Assembly (NCBI GenBank): GCA_964510955.1
Contig: CAZEDW010000002.1
Coordinates: 1-64,000, forward strand
Reading direction: 5' to 3'
DNA from: JAFLCM01 sp964510955
GTDB lineage: Bacteria > Planctomycetota > Phycisphaerae > Phycisphaerales > UBA1924
Length of the DNA stretch: 64,000 nucleotides
The translations under genes were made by a program, and so were the position numbers. Positions 1 through 9,149 of the stretch are shown in pieces (position 1 is the first letter of the stretch; each line of letters begins with the position of its first letter). The notes under the pieces are model-generated. The model worked only from the letters and a program-made list of their open reading frames with translations, was not told the origin of the DNA and searched no databases.

Positions 1-745
1 TGCTTAACGAGATACGGTCCGATCCGGGTTGGCATCGGCGCATCGGAAGCGAACAGTTGCTCGCTCGGCGCATCGCCCGGACGCGGCAACGCCTGGTCGC
101 TGGTGTGAGCCGACGTGGGGGTGTGGGGGGGCTCGGGCGGGGTCATGGCTTTGCATGAAAAGAGAGAGTCAGTCCGGCTCCCGATGCGCGGTTCTGCTGA
201 CGTGAGGTCCGCGCCGCTCAAGCTCCCTCAGAGCAAGACTTTCAGTCGAGCGGGCACGCTCATCCGGCACGGGCGGCAGTGTACCGATCGCATTTTCCAG
301 GACCAATAACCGGCAAGACGATCAGAGTCTCTGCCGGCGGGTCCCGCCACCTCAGTGACAGCGGTTGGCCACTCGCGCAAGTGCCCCGGGGCGATGCCCG
401 TCATCACATAGCGAGTGGCCGAGCGTTTGGAAATAGCTCGCTCCATTGGCTGGGGCGATGCTGTCGAGGACTGACGACAACCACTCCCAGTGCACCTCCC
501 GGGTTAGACAAACCGTCGACCGCAGGAGTTGCCCGGTCTGCGAGAAGACCAACTCAATGACGATTCGGGCGGGGCTGTGCCCAAGTCGGCTGGAGAAGTT
601 CACGCCTTCCGAACGCGTTTCGGGGGGGTGTGGCTGTTTCACGGCGGCCCGGAGTAACCGGTGAGCCAAGCTCGTCGGAGGCCGTGGATTCCCTGAGGAT
701 TCGGGCGGTCGCGCGTCGCTGTGGTTGAGAGCACTGCTGGGGCGG
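1..745. other. Gap with no supported gene
   Basis: I see no convincing coding region, RNA gene or repeat in these 745 bases. The ORFs present are short, arginine-rich and overlap one another, as expected of chance frames in GC-rich DNA. The stretch is downstream of the minus-strand kinase gene. I did not find a clear hairpin plus T-run terminator for that gene. Confidence 0.6.
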
Positions 746-2929
746 CTACCCGCCGGGGCGCTCCGACGCGGGGGCGCCCGCCGGTGGTTGGACTGATCGC
801 TCCAGCGCGCGCACGACCTCGGAGCGCGTTGCGTGCACCGCGGCGGCGGTCGGGTGATCGGGTTTGGCGGCGAACACCTTGTCCACGATCTCGACGGCCT
901 CGCGCGAGGGCTCGTCGGCGCCCGCGAGATCGCCGGCTTGCAGACGTGTTCGCGCGAGGCCCAGGAGCGCGACGGCGAGTGTCGGGCTCTCCGGCCCTGC
1001 GCCTTGCCTGACCAGATCGACCGCCTTGACGTTGTTGGCCGCGGCCGAGGCGAGATCGCCCGTGGCCCGCTGGACGGCGGCGAGCTGCTCGTAGTGCATG
1101 CCGAGCACGTCCAGTTGGTTCGGCAGGATGCGCTGGTGCAGCGAGAGCGACTCATTGGTCAAGTCCAGCGCCCTGTCGTACTGCTTGAGCCGGAGGTGGG
1201 CGCGGGCCAGGTTGAATGTGGAGCGAGCGACGATGGGATCGTCTTCCCCCAGCGCGAGCCGTTGGATCAGGAGCGCCTCGGTCATCAGGGGGATCGACTC
1301 TTCAGGGTGGCCGGTCATGCCCTTGAGCGTCGAGATATTCTGCAGGCTGTCGGCGATCTCCAGCGAGTCGGGGGGGAACACCCGGCGCCTGATCTCCAGT
1401 GACCTGTCGAACTGACGCTGGGCGGCCTCGAAGTCGCCGAAGTTCCGGTCGATGATCCCCGCGACGTTCCGGACAATTGCCTCCGCCTCGGGCGGCCCCT
1501 TGAACTTGTCGCCGATAAGGTCATCGATCTGCGCGATCGCCTCCCGCAGTGTCGGATCACGGCCCTTCGCCTGATCCGGCCCGGCGATCGCGAACACCTG
1601 GCGGAGCATGTCGGCCACGGCGTTGGCGACCTCCGTCTCGTGCTCGGCCTTCTGCTGCTGAAGGCGGGCGTCGTCCCGCGCGTGAACGGCAGCGCGGGCC
1701 TGGAGGGCGGTGCCGATCACCCCCGTGGCCAGCGCGGCAACGCCGAGTATCGTGGCCGCTGTCAGCGCGCGGTTGCGGCGCACAAACCGGGACAACTGGT
1801 ACACGGCGGAAGGTGGGCGCGCCGAGATGGGTTCGCACCGCAGGAATCGCTGCAGATCTGCGGCGAGCTCCGTGGCCGAGGTATAGCGGCGGTGTTTCTC
1901 GCGCTCCAGGGCTTTGTGCACGATGGTCTCGATGTCGCCGCGCAGGGCCGGAGCGACGGTGCCGAGTCGTCGGGGGCTTGACTGCGTGACGCGCCGGAGC
2001 GCCTCGGGGACCGGCTGCCCGGTCGTGTCGAACGCGGGCGAGCCTCCCAGCAGCTCGTACAGGACCAGGCCGAGCGCGTAGATGTCGGTCTGGGTATCCA
2101 CAGCGTCCGGATCGGCGCCCAGCTGCTCCGGGCTCATGTAGCACAGCGTGCCGACGATCTGGCCGGCCTCGGTGTGCCGGGTGGCGTCCAGGACCTCGCG
2201 GCCCGTGATCTTCGCCACGCCGAAATCAAGAACCTTGGGGGACAGTCCGGCGTCCGACGGCTCGACCAGAATATTGTCGGGTTTCAGGTCGCGGTGGATG
2301 ACGCCCCGGCGGTGCGCGTGGCCCACGGCGTCGCACACCCGGATCATCAGCTCGATCCGCTGCCGCAAACTCAGATTCTCGGCTCGGCAGTACGCGATGA
2401 TCGGAGTCCCGTCGACGAACTCCATCGCCAGGAACGGGATCGGTCGATTGACCCCCGCGTGCACGCCGGCCTCGTACACAGCGGCGATGCCGGGGTGGCT
2501 CAGGCGGGACTGGACCTGCCCTTCCTGGCGGAAACGCCGGATGAGCGACGCGGTGTCCATGCCCGGTCGCATGAGCTTCAACGCAACTCGACGGTCCGGG
2601 GCGTCCTGGCGCGCCTCGAATACCTCGCCCATGCCGCCGGTCCCGATCCGTCGGATGACGCGGTACCGACCGATCCGCTCCGGCACCGGGGCGTCTGGTT
2701 CCCCGTCGGTCGGCAACGCCGCCGCGAGGTTCTCGAGCGCCCCGATCCGAGACTCTGAGAATACGTCGCCGGCCACGCGATCGAAGCTGAGCAGCGACTC
2801 AAGCTCGGCCCGGAGGCCGGAATCGCCGAGGCACTCGGCGTCGAGGTACGGCGCCAGCTGCTCCGCGGGCAGGGAGCAAGCGTGCTCGAACAGCTCCCGA
2901 AGCCGGCGCTGATCGATCGACCGGCTCAT
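746..2929 (-). CDS. Ser/Thr protein kinase with C-terminal TPR region
   Basis: A 727-residue membrane-anchored Hanks-type kinase. The kinase domain spans about residues 88-365: glycine loop GTGGMGEVF (96-104), catalytic lysine in VALK (K118), HRDLKPDN (212-219) and DFG (235-237), so all key catalytic residues are present. A hydrophobic segment at about 388-408 follows, then a region of degenerate tetratricopeptide repeats to the C-terminus, presumably extracytoplasmic and used for binding partners. The ATG overlaps the stop codon of the upstream sigma factor gene as ATGA, which fixes the start and implies coupled translation. Kinase/ECF pairs of this kind are well known in Planctomycetes. The substrate is unknown; phosphorylation of the partner sigma factor is an inference from linkage. 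Confidence 0.93.
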   Translation of the reverse strand: MSRSIDQRRLRELFEHACSLPAEQLAPYLDAECLGDSGLRAELESLLSFDRVAGDVFSESRIGALENLAAALPTDGEPDAPVPERIGRYRVIRRIGTGGMGEVFEARQDAPDRRVALKLMRPGMDTASLIRRFRQEGQVQSRLSHPGIAAVYEAGVHAGVNRPIPFLAMEFVDGTPIIAYCRAENLSLRQRIELMIRVCDAVGHAHRRGVIHRDLKPDNILVEPSDAGLSPKVLDFGVAKITGREVLDATRHTEAGQIVGTLCYMSPEQLGADPDAVDTQTDIYALGLVLYELLGGSPAFDTTGQPVPEALRRVTQSSPRRLGTVAPALRGDIETIVHKALEREKHRRYTSATELAADLQRFLRCEPISARPPSAVYQLSRFVRRNRALTAATILGVAALATGVIGTALQARAAVHARDDARLQQQKAEHETEVANAVADMLRQVFAIAGPDQAKGRDPTLREAIAQIDDLIGDKFKGPPEAEAIVRNVAGIIDRNFGDFEAAQRQFDRSLEIRRRVFPPDSLEIADSLQNISTLKGMTGHPEESIPLMTEALLIQRLALGEDDPIVARSTFNLARAHLRLKQYDRALDLTNESLSLHQRILPNQLDVLGMHYEQLAAVQRATGDLASAAANNVKAVDLVRQGAGPESPTLAVALLGLARTRLQAGDLAGADEPSREAVEIVDKVFAAKPDHPTAAAVHATRSEVVRALERSVQPPAGAPASERPGG

Positions 2930-3528
2930 CCGTGATTCCCCTCGAGTTCGCGTCGCAACCAGGCCCGCGCGAAGCGCCAGTCGAACTCCACGGTGCGCTC
3001 GCTCACGCCGAGCACGGCCGCGGCTTGAACAACACTGAGGCCCGCGAAGAACCGCAGCTCGACGACGCGGGCCTGCCGCGGGTCAAGCTCGGCCAGACGG
3101 TTCAAGGCCTCGTGAACGTGGAGCGCATCAACATCCGATGCGCCATCGCCCAAGACGAGGCCGGAGAGTGTCAGCCTCTTGGCGCCCCCGCCTCGCTTTT
3201 GGGCGTTGTGGTGGCGAGCGTGGTCAACGATGACTTGCCGCATCGCGGTCGCGGCCACCGAGACGAAGTGCGCACGGCCCTCGATGCCCTTGCCGTCGGA
3301 GCCGGCCAGCTTGAGGTAGGCCTCGTGCACCAGCGCGGTCGGCTCGAGGGCCTGTCCCGGAGCCTGGAACTTGAGGAACGCGCCGGCGATCGCCCGGAGC
3401 TCGTTGTACACGGCTTCCAGCAGCTCCGCGTCGGCGCACGGGCGGCGCTCGACCGCCGCCTGCAGGAACTCTGTCACGGAACGGTCACCCTCGTCTCGAA
3501 CCGGGTGCTGATCGGCGTCCGAGTCCAT
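2926..3528 (-). CDS. ECF-family RNA polymerase sigma factor (planctomycete type)
   Basis: A 200-residue sigma factor. The region 2 part carries the family signature LEPTALVHEAYLKLA and a conserved GRAHFVSVAATAMRQ segment, followed by VDHAR and KRGGG. Region 4 contains ELRFFAGLSVVQAAAVLGVS, a helix-turn-helix. The pattern matches the sigma family annotated TIGR02999, which is greatly expanded in planctomycetes. I chose the ATG at 3528 because AGGAGGT lies 9 bases upstream; the frame stays open to 3744 but that extension has no family match. It is cotranscribed with the following kinase through an ATGA overlap, and no classical anti-sigma gene is present, so control by the kinase is the likely arrangement (inference). 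Confidence 0.92.
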   Translation of the reverse strand: MDSDADQHPVRDEGDRSVTEFLQAAVERRPCADAELLEAVYNELRAIAGAFLKFQAPGQALEPTALVHEAYLKLAGSDGKGIEGRAHFVSVAATAMRQVIVDHARHHNAQKRGGGAKRLTLSGLVLGDGASDVDALHVHEALNRLAELDPRQARVVELRFFAGLSVVQAAAVLGVSERTVEFDWRFARAWLRRELEGNHG

Positions 3529-3785
3529 GCGTGGCGCACCTCCTGCGGGGGTGAAGACGGGCCTCATCCGTCTACAGCGCAGCAAGGCTTGCAGCGCCAA
3601 GTACCGCCGTGCCAGCCCAACGGATAGAGTGTACCAGTCGCTCCCGGCTTCGCGCCCCAGGAATCCCGGTGAAGCGCCGGCTTCTTGGCCCGGTCGCGGA
3701 CCGGGACTGTCGAGGGAGATGTGCCCGGAAATGACGCTTGTCATGGCCTTGTATCAGGGCCGACGGCCGGGTTATCGCGATGGGG

Positions 3786-4220
3786 CTAGGGGCATGTCGT
3801 GCCGAACCTGACGAGGAAGTAAACCAGATCGGGCGTGTTGACCGTTCCATCGGCGTTGAAGTCGACGGCAGCGGCCGGCGACCCGGGAGGTGCCGGAAGC
3901 CCAAAGCGGGCCAGCAAGAGCACCAGATCAGAGGTGTTGATGACGCGATCGCCGTTCACGTCGGCCGGGCAAGGCGGCGGTGTGGATACGCCGGGCAGGT
4001 ACCCCGAAACAACCGAGAACGCCCCTCCCGAAGCGCCCCCAGCGCAGGGTTGGCCCAGCAGCGATCGGCACGACCAGGGGCCACCGGTCGATGTGCCGCC
4101 GCCTCTCCCGACGGCGTACCAGGGCACGGTGAACGACGCGATGGCGTACGCAGAGCTCGTGACCGCGAACGCGGCAACCGCGAGTCGGGCCTTTGTCGAG
4201 CGTTTGGTGCGTGGCTTCAT
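3786..4220 (-). CDS. Small secreted protein with two dockerin-like motifs
   Basis: A 144-residue protein. The N-terminus has several Lys/Arg residues followed by a hydrophobic stretch (AVAAFAVTSSAYAIASF), read as a signal peptide. Two calcium-binding, dockerin type I or EF-hand-like motifs lie in the C-terminal half: DVNGDRVINTSDLVLLLARFG (start about 88) and DFNADGTVNTPDLVYFLVRFG (start about 119). Planctomycetes commonly end secreted proteins with this type of repeat. The body before the motifs is short, Gly/Pro-rich and unrecognised, so the partner or function is unknown. It is the first of four consecutive minus-strand genes for exported proteins. Confidence 0.75.
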   Translation of the reverse strand: MKPRTKRSTKARLAVAAFAVTSSAYAIASFTVPWYAVGRGGGTSTGGPWSCRSLLGQPCAGGASGGAFSVVSGYLPGVSTPPPCPADVNGDRVINTSDLVLLLARFGLPAPPGSPAAAVDFNADGTVNTPDLVYFLVRFGTTCP

Positions 4221-4301
4221 GACGCGTTCCTGGTACTGGTGGGTGGGTGCTGTCCGGTTTCCCGAGAGATTGGCCCTCTCATTGCCCGTGGTGCGCGAGA
4301 A

Positions 4302-7300
4302 TCAATGGCTTGGCTGTCCGTTCAGGATTTGCCGTGACGGCGCTGGCGGGATGACCTGGACGAAGTACCGGTTGGAAGTCCGGGCGTTGGGCGCGGGGTT
4401 GGCGACCTCCAGCCTGAATGACCCGGTGGCGGCGACTTGTGTGACGCTGATGGTGCAACGGACCGAACCCTGGTCCACGTACGTGGACGGGATGACGACG
4501 CCGTTCCAAAGCACCTGGCAGCCCGGGGCGAAGTTGGAGCCGACGATGGTGAAGTTGTTGGGGTCCGGTGGTGGCGCCCCATTGACTGCAGTCGGGAACT
4601 GCGGTGGCTGACCAACGGTGAGTGTGCTCTGACTCACCGAGACGATGACGGGGGCCGGCCAAACGACTTCCAGCATGATGGGGTCGGACGTGCCGCCGCT
4701 GGTGACGTTGCCGTCGAAGACGGTGGCGCCTGTTCCGTCAAGGCGCGTCTCGTGGTACACGGTGCCGTTGGCGGGCGTGGCGACGGTGATGATCTTGTTG
4801 GCGAAAGTCGTCAGCATGCTGGCGGGGATGACGCCCACCAAGAGGCCCGGGTTGACGTACTCGGTGGTCACCGCGACGCCGTTGACCTTGACAACGGAGT
4901 CGGTGGTGAAGTTTCCGTACTTGGCGGCCTCGTAGCCCTGGAAGAATGGCACCGTGTTGGGGCCGCGGACATCGAGGCGGAGAGAGTCGCCCGACGCGAC
5001 GCTGCCGGGTTGGACGGTGGGGGGGTAAATCTCGCTGATGACGGGTTTGGGGGCAGGAACCTGGATGGTCCGGACGCGGCTCGCGCCGCCGCCGGGGCCG
5101 GGGTTGACGATTTCGAAGTTCAGGAAACCGGCGGTGCGGTTGAGGCTCTCCTGCAGGTTGGAGCGGAAGTAGCCATCGTTGTTGTATTGAGGCAGCGGCG
5201 GGAGCTGGCGGAAACGGCTCAGCGGGACGTCGTCATCGTCGGTATTTGGGTCGTTAATGGCCACGAGCGTGGGAAAGTCCGGCGGGACGTTGGTCGATCC
5301 CGTCTCCCAGCCCGCGAATCCCGGGAAGTACACCTGGGCCGTGTCGCTGGTGTGACCCGCGGGCAGGAAACCGGCGTTCCACAGGCTGGTCCGGAGGTAC
5401 TTGTAATAATCGCGCCGCGCGATCCACGAGTCGTTGCCCGCCGGGGTTCCGCCGTCGACGGCGATCAGCCCGTCACCGACCACCTCGCCGTCGCCCGCCC
5501 AGCGGGGATCGCCCGCCCACAGCGTGTCGGCGAGGCCCGTGAAGTTCGGGGTCGGGAACGCGATGGGGAAGTCGATGGCCTTGGAACTGCCGTTGTTGTT
5601 CTGCACCCAGATTTGCGCAACTCCGGGCAGAAGCAGGAAGCGTCTGGGCACCTGGACGAGCAGCGAGTTGTCGTTGATGCGTGTGTACGACAGGTCCTCG
5701 GTCCTGCCGTAGTGGCTCATCCTGACCTTGAGGTTGGGCGTTGTTGTGGTGAACTTGGCGCCGTACGCGACCATCGGCTCGGTCACGTTGACAAGGGTGT
5801 TGAACTGCGCCTGGGTCTGCGGCGTGCGCTGGTTGTAGATGATCATGGGCGCGAACGCGCGGCTGAATCCCGATAGCTGAGGCTGGTTGTTGACGTCGCC
5901 CACGACGGTGATCGGCGCCTGGGTGACCTCGGTCGGGAAAGTGAACTCGGGGAACGTCTGGTTGAACAGGTCGAGTTTGCCGCCGTTGAGGGCGCTGCCG
6001 ACGCGGGAGTCGCTCGGGAGAAGGGCGATCAGGTCCTGCTCGATGCACCCGATGCACGTGTCGAGGTTCACCACGTCGATCCCGGCGACGGACGCGGAGA
6101 CATCGATGTCGACTGGCTCAAACCCAGCGTAAACCCCGAACCGCAGACCCGTGCGGTTGGTGAGCACGGCCTTGGTGCCGAAAGTAGGGGTGATCTGGAT
6201 GTTGCCGTCGGACGGGAGCCCGAACGGCGTGGTGTAGTCCGCGGTGTAGGTGTAGTTGCCCGCGGTGCCGGTCCGGCTCAGTGCGATCGTGACGTCGGCC
6301 TGGCCGTTGTCATAGTGAAGCTTGACGTAGGGTCGAAGCTCGAGCGTGAGGTCCTGCTCGACGGCGATGTCGCCGCGGAAGTACGCTTGCACGAACGCCA
6401 GGTAGACATCGATCTCGTGGCAGCACGAGCTGTCGTTCCAGGTGATCGACGGCACGAACCCGCCGGTGGCGTAGAACGACATCAGGTTCGTGAGGTTGAC
6501 GCGCCCCTTGACGAACTTCTCGGAGATGCTGCTCCTGAGCAGCGCGGTGGACTTGTCGTACGAGGATGTCGGTCGCATCCGCGGCAGGCGGACCTGCGCG
6601 TTGGCGAACTCGGACTGGGGGTAGTCCCCGGAACGGATGTCGTACCACTCGTTCGCCGGGATGGTGAACATGCGCGTGTCGAACTTGATGAGCGACTTGT
6701 TGTTCAGCTTGGTGATGTTGGTCGTAGGGAGCAGCGCGGTGTGCGGGACGATGGTCCCCAGGGTGGTGTCGTGCGCGTAGGCGTCGATGGTCATGTCGCG
6801 GTTCACGCTCGACACCAGCTCGGCGGTCAGGCGCGGCATGTTGTCGGCGATGAGCTCCAGCGCCCTGTTGTCAGGCTTGAACGTGAAGCTCAGCGGGATC
6901 GGGTCGCCGGCCGAGAGGCCGCTGGTCCCGCCGTCCGGCGGCGCCGTAAGGGTCAGCTCACCCTTGGACGTGGCATCGAACGTGCCGCCGGTGATCGTGG
7001 ACTTGTAGTTCACGCCGATCGCGCCGTCGGTGTTCACGAAGCCGAAGGTCAGTCCGCCCTCGGCCAGCCCGTTCCCCTGAATGCCGTAGCTGATCCGGGC
7101 ATAGGTGAGCAGATTGATGATGCTCGCGAGCGGTTCGAGGGAGAACGAGAAGAGATTGAAGTTGATGTTGGTGAGCGAGGCGATGGTGTCGTTGTTGTTG
7201 TCCTGGAACGTGGGGACCCAGAGGCTCCGGTTCTCGATGCGCGTGGTCGGATTGGACTTGACGATCTGCGGGACGTACTCGTACGGCTGCTCATACTTGA

Positions 7301-9026
7301 TCACGACGTACTCGTTGCCGTCCTGGACCGTCCCGTTCTGATTCCGGATGGCCACTCGCAGACCGCCGACGTACACCGAGCCGTTGGCGTCGACCTCGAG
7401 ACCGGTGACGTGCATGCCGCCGTTGGTCTCGAAGCTATCCCAGACCGGGCTGTCGTCCACGGTCCAGACGCGCGTCCCGTCGGGAGCGTACTTTCGCGTC
7501 TCAATCTTGGAGTCGCCGGCCGGGAACGTGTGGCCCGAAACGTAGATGTTCTCCAGCCGGTCCAGCGCGACCAGGCGGGGACCCTCCCCATTGTCCGTTC
7601 CGCCCCACTGCTTGAACCAAACCTGGTTGCCGTTGCCGGCGTTGTACTTCCTCAGCCCGAACGTGTTGCCGTTGCCCGGATCGCCCGAGACGTACGCGAT
7701 CCCCGTCGAGTCGACCATGATGTCGTCGGGATGCCCGGTCGTGGTCGTTGGCGACGTCCAGGCGACCGACCCGGACCGGTCGAATTTCATGGTCTTCCAT
7801 CCGTCGCCCGGGTAGTTGGGCCCCAGCGCCGCGGTGACATACGGGTTGCCGTCGAAATCGACCGCGATAGCGGTCCCGCGGGAGGTGGCGGCGTCCTGCC
7901 ACGTCCACTCCACCGAGCCGTCGATCGGGCTGAAGCGGCTGAGCGTCATGTGGTTGGAGTTGGTGCCGACGACATAGATCTCGCCGTACCTGTTGATCCG
8001 GATCGCGTCCGTGGTCGCGGGGCCGCCCGTGCCGGCGCCGGGGAGCGCGGCGAGCCAGTTCCGCCCGAGATTCGAGAAAGGGTTGTGGCGTGCGATGAAA
8101 CCCCCCGCGTAGCTCCCGCTCCCGGTACCGACGACATACACGAGGCCCTCGATCGGATCGACCGCGACGGCGGAGGCGCTCGCCGTGCCGCCCGCGTTGA
8201 ACACATAGAGGCTGCCGATGGTGCCGCCGTCCACGCCGCTGAACTGCCAGACGGCGTAATGCCCCTGGCCGTCGTCGCCGCAGACAAACGTGTTGCCGAA
8301 GATGTCGCCCGCGGCCCCGTTGATCGTCGCAGCACTCGCTCCCGCGAGCGCGAAGTTCCTGTCCCAGTTCACCGTGTAGCCGTCCGAAGCGTTCGCGGCG
8401 CCCTTGAGCTCGGTGACAAGGACACGATCATTGGGATACAGCCTGCTGCCCGCGACCACCAGGTCGCCCTCGACGTTCAGGTACATGTCTCGTGCTTCGC
8501 GGTCGGACTCCTCGGTGATCTTGGGCGTGTACGACCAGGCCAGACTGACCAGGGCGCGCCCGGACGCATCCACCTGGTCTCGCTGCACCGCCAAGGGCGC
8601 GAGCGCCGATCTGGCTGCGTCTCCGAGGTCCTTCCAGTGCAACTGGTCCCGCAGACGCTGGCGCGACGCTTCGCCGCGCCGGCGGTCAGCGCTGTAGCCG
8701 AACGCCGGCTCCCGCAGGGGAACCGACGAGCTCTCGTCAACGCCGGGAAGCACCGGCGAACCCGGCACGGCGGGAGACCGCGCGCGCTCGAGCGGCACCG
8801 GTCCCGTTGGAACGGGCATCGCCGGGACCGTCGCGGTCACGCCCATGGGGATCCGGATTGAAACCTTCTGCGCGGCGGGCTGGGTCGCGGGGCTGGCGGC
8901 GATCTCCGCCTGTCCGGGCTTGGCAGGAAGCGATTGTGCCGTGGGGCGATCGGCGAGCGCCGCGGGCCCGGTGGTGGCGAGCAGTGCGAGCGCGGCGGCG
9001 TGGAGCACGTTGAATCGTGATGGCAT
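4302..9026 (-). CDS. Giant secreted SBBP-repeat / IPT-domain protein
   Basis: A predicted exported protein of about 1,574 residues. I placed the start at 9026 because the ATG there opens a clear signal peptide (MPSRFNVLHAAALALLATTG) and has GGGAGA upstream; the frame is open to 9140 but the extra residues look non-coding. The first ~500 residues of the mature part hold recurring motifs such as GNTFVCGD, GLVYVVGTG, GEIYVVGTNSN and ENIYVSGHTF, typical of SBBP beta-propeller repeats. The middle is unrecognised beta-rich sequence. The C-terminal ~250 residues contain IPT/TIG-like immunoglobulin folds (PKPVISEIYPPTVQPG; NFTIVGSNFAPGCQVLWNG). It is probably cell-surface or extracellular. No catalytic motif is visible. 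It sits head to tail with the collagen-repeat protein gene and may be cotranscribed with it. Confidence 0.88.
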   Translation of the reverse strand: MPSRFNVLHAAALALLATTGPAALADRPTAQSLPAKPGQAEIAASPATQPAAQKVSIRIPMGVTATVPAMPVPTGPVPLERARSPAVPGSPVLPGVDESSSVPLREPAFGYSADRRRGEASRQRLRDQLHWKDLGDAARSALAPLAVQRDQVDASGRALVSLAWSYTPKITEESDREARDMYLNVEGDLVVAGSRLYPNDRVLVTELKGAANASDGYTVNWDRNFALAGASAATINGAAGDIFGNTFVCGDDGQGHYAVWQFSGVDGGTIGSLYVFNAGGTASASAVAVDPIEGLVYVVGTGSGSYAGGFIARHNPFSNLGRNWLAALPGAGTGGPATTDAIRINRYGEIYVVGTNSNHMTLSRFSPIDGSVEWTWQDAATSRGTAIAVDFDGNPYVTAALGPNYPGDGWKTMKFDRSGSVAWTSPTTTTGHPDDIMVDSTGIAYVSGDPGNGNTFGLRKYNAGNGNQVWFKQWGGTDNGEGPRLVALDRLENIYVSGHTFPAGDSKIETRKYAPDGTRVWTVDDSPVWDSFETNGGMHVTGLEVDANGSVYVGGLRVAIRNQNGTVQDGNEYVVIKYEQPYEYVPQIVKSNPTTRIENRSLWVPTFQDNNNDTIASLTNINFNLFSFSLEPLASIINLLTYARISYGIQGNGLAEGGLTFGFVNTDGAIGVNYKSTITGGTFDATSKGELTLTAPPDGGTSGLSAGDPIPLSFTFKPDNRALELIADNMPRLTAELVSSVNRDMTIDAYAHDTTLGTIVPHTALLPTTNITKLNNKSLIKFDTRMFTIPANEWYDIRSGDYPQSEFANAQVRLPRMRPTSSYDKSTALLRSSISEKFVKGRVNLTNLMSFYATGGFVPSITWNDSSCCHEIDVYLAFVQAYFRGDIAVEQDLTLELRPYVKLHYDNGQADVTIALSRTGTAGNYTYTADYTTPFGLPSDGNIQITPTFGTKAVLTNRTGLRFGVYAGFEPVDIDVSASVAGIDVVNLDTCIGCIEQDLIALLPSDSRVGSALNGGKLDLFNQTFPEFTFPTEVTQAPITVVGDVNNQPQLSGFSRAFAPMIIYNQRTPQTQAQFNTLVNVTEPMVAYGAKFTTTTPNLKVRMSHYGRTEDLSYTRINDNSLLVQVPRRFLLLPGVAQIWVQNNNGSSKAIDFPIAFPTPNFTGLADTLWAGDPRWAGDGEVVGDGLIAVDGGTPAGNDSWIARRDYYKYLRTSLWNAGFLPAGHTSDTAQVYFPGFAGWETGSTNVPPDFPTLVAINDPNTDDDDVPLSRFRQLPPLPQYNNDGYFRSNLQESLNRTAGFLNFEIVNPGPGGGASRVRTIQVPAPKPVISEIYPPTVQPGSVASGDSLRLDVRGPNTVPFFQGYEAAKYGNFTTDSVVKVNGVAVTTEYVNPGLLVGVIPASMLTTFANKIITVATPANGTVYHETRLDGTGATVFDGNVTSGGTSDPIMLEVVWPAPVIVSVSQSTLTVGQPPQFPTAVNGAPPPDPNNFTIVGSNFAPGCQVLWNGVVIPSTYVDQGSVRCTISVTQVAATGSFRLEVANPAPNARTSNRYFVQVIPPAPSRQILNGQPSH

Positions 9027-9149
9027 GGGTTCATCTCCCAGCTGCAATGGTCGGAGTGACGCGCCTTCTCGGCGGCGATCTGTGACGGTGCGTTGCGCGG
9101 GGACCCGAGCGGGCCGGTGCCGATAGACCGCGCAACCCACAGCGGTCGT

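Noticed and set aside
6315..8861. 848-residue plus-strand open frame opposite the SBBP/IPT gene
   Set aside because: Arg/Val/Asp-rich with no domain; it is the antisense shadow of a gene with a signal peptide, ribosome binding site and recognisable repeats. The same applies to the long frames opposite the pilus protein (17799-20165) and the metalloprotease (37949-40645).
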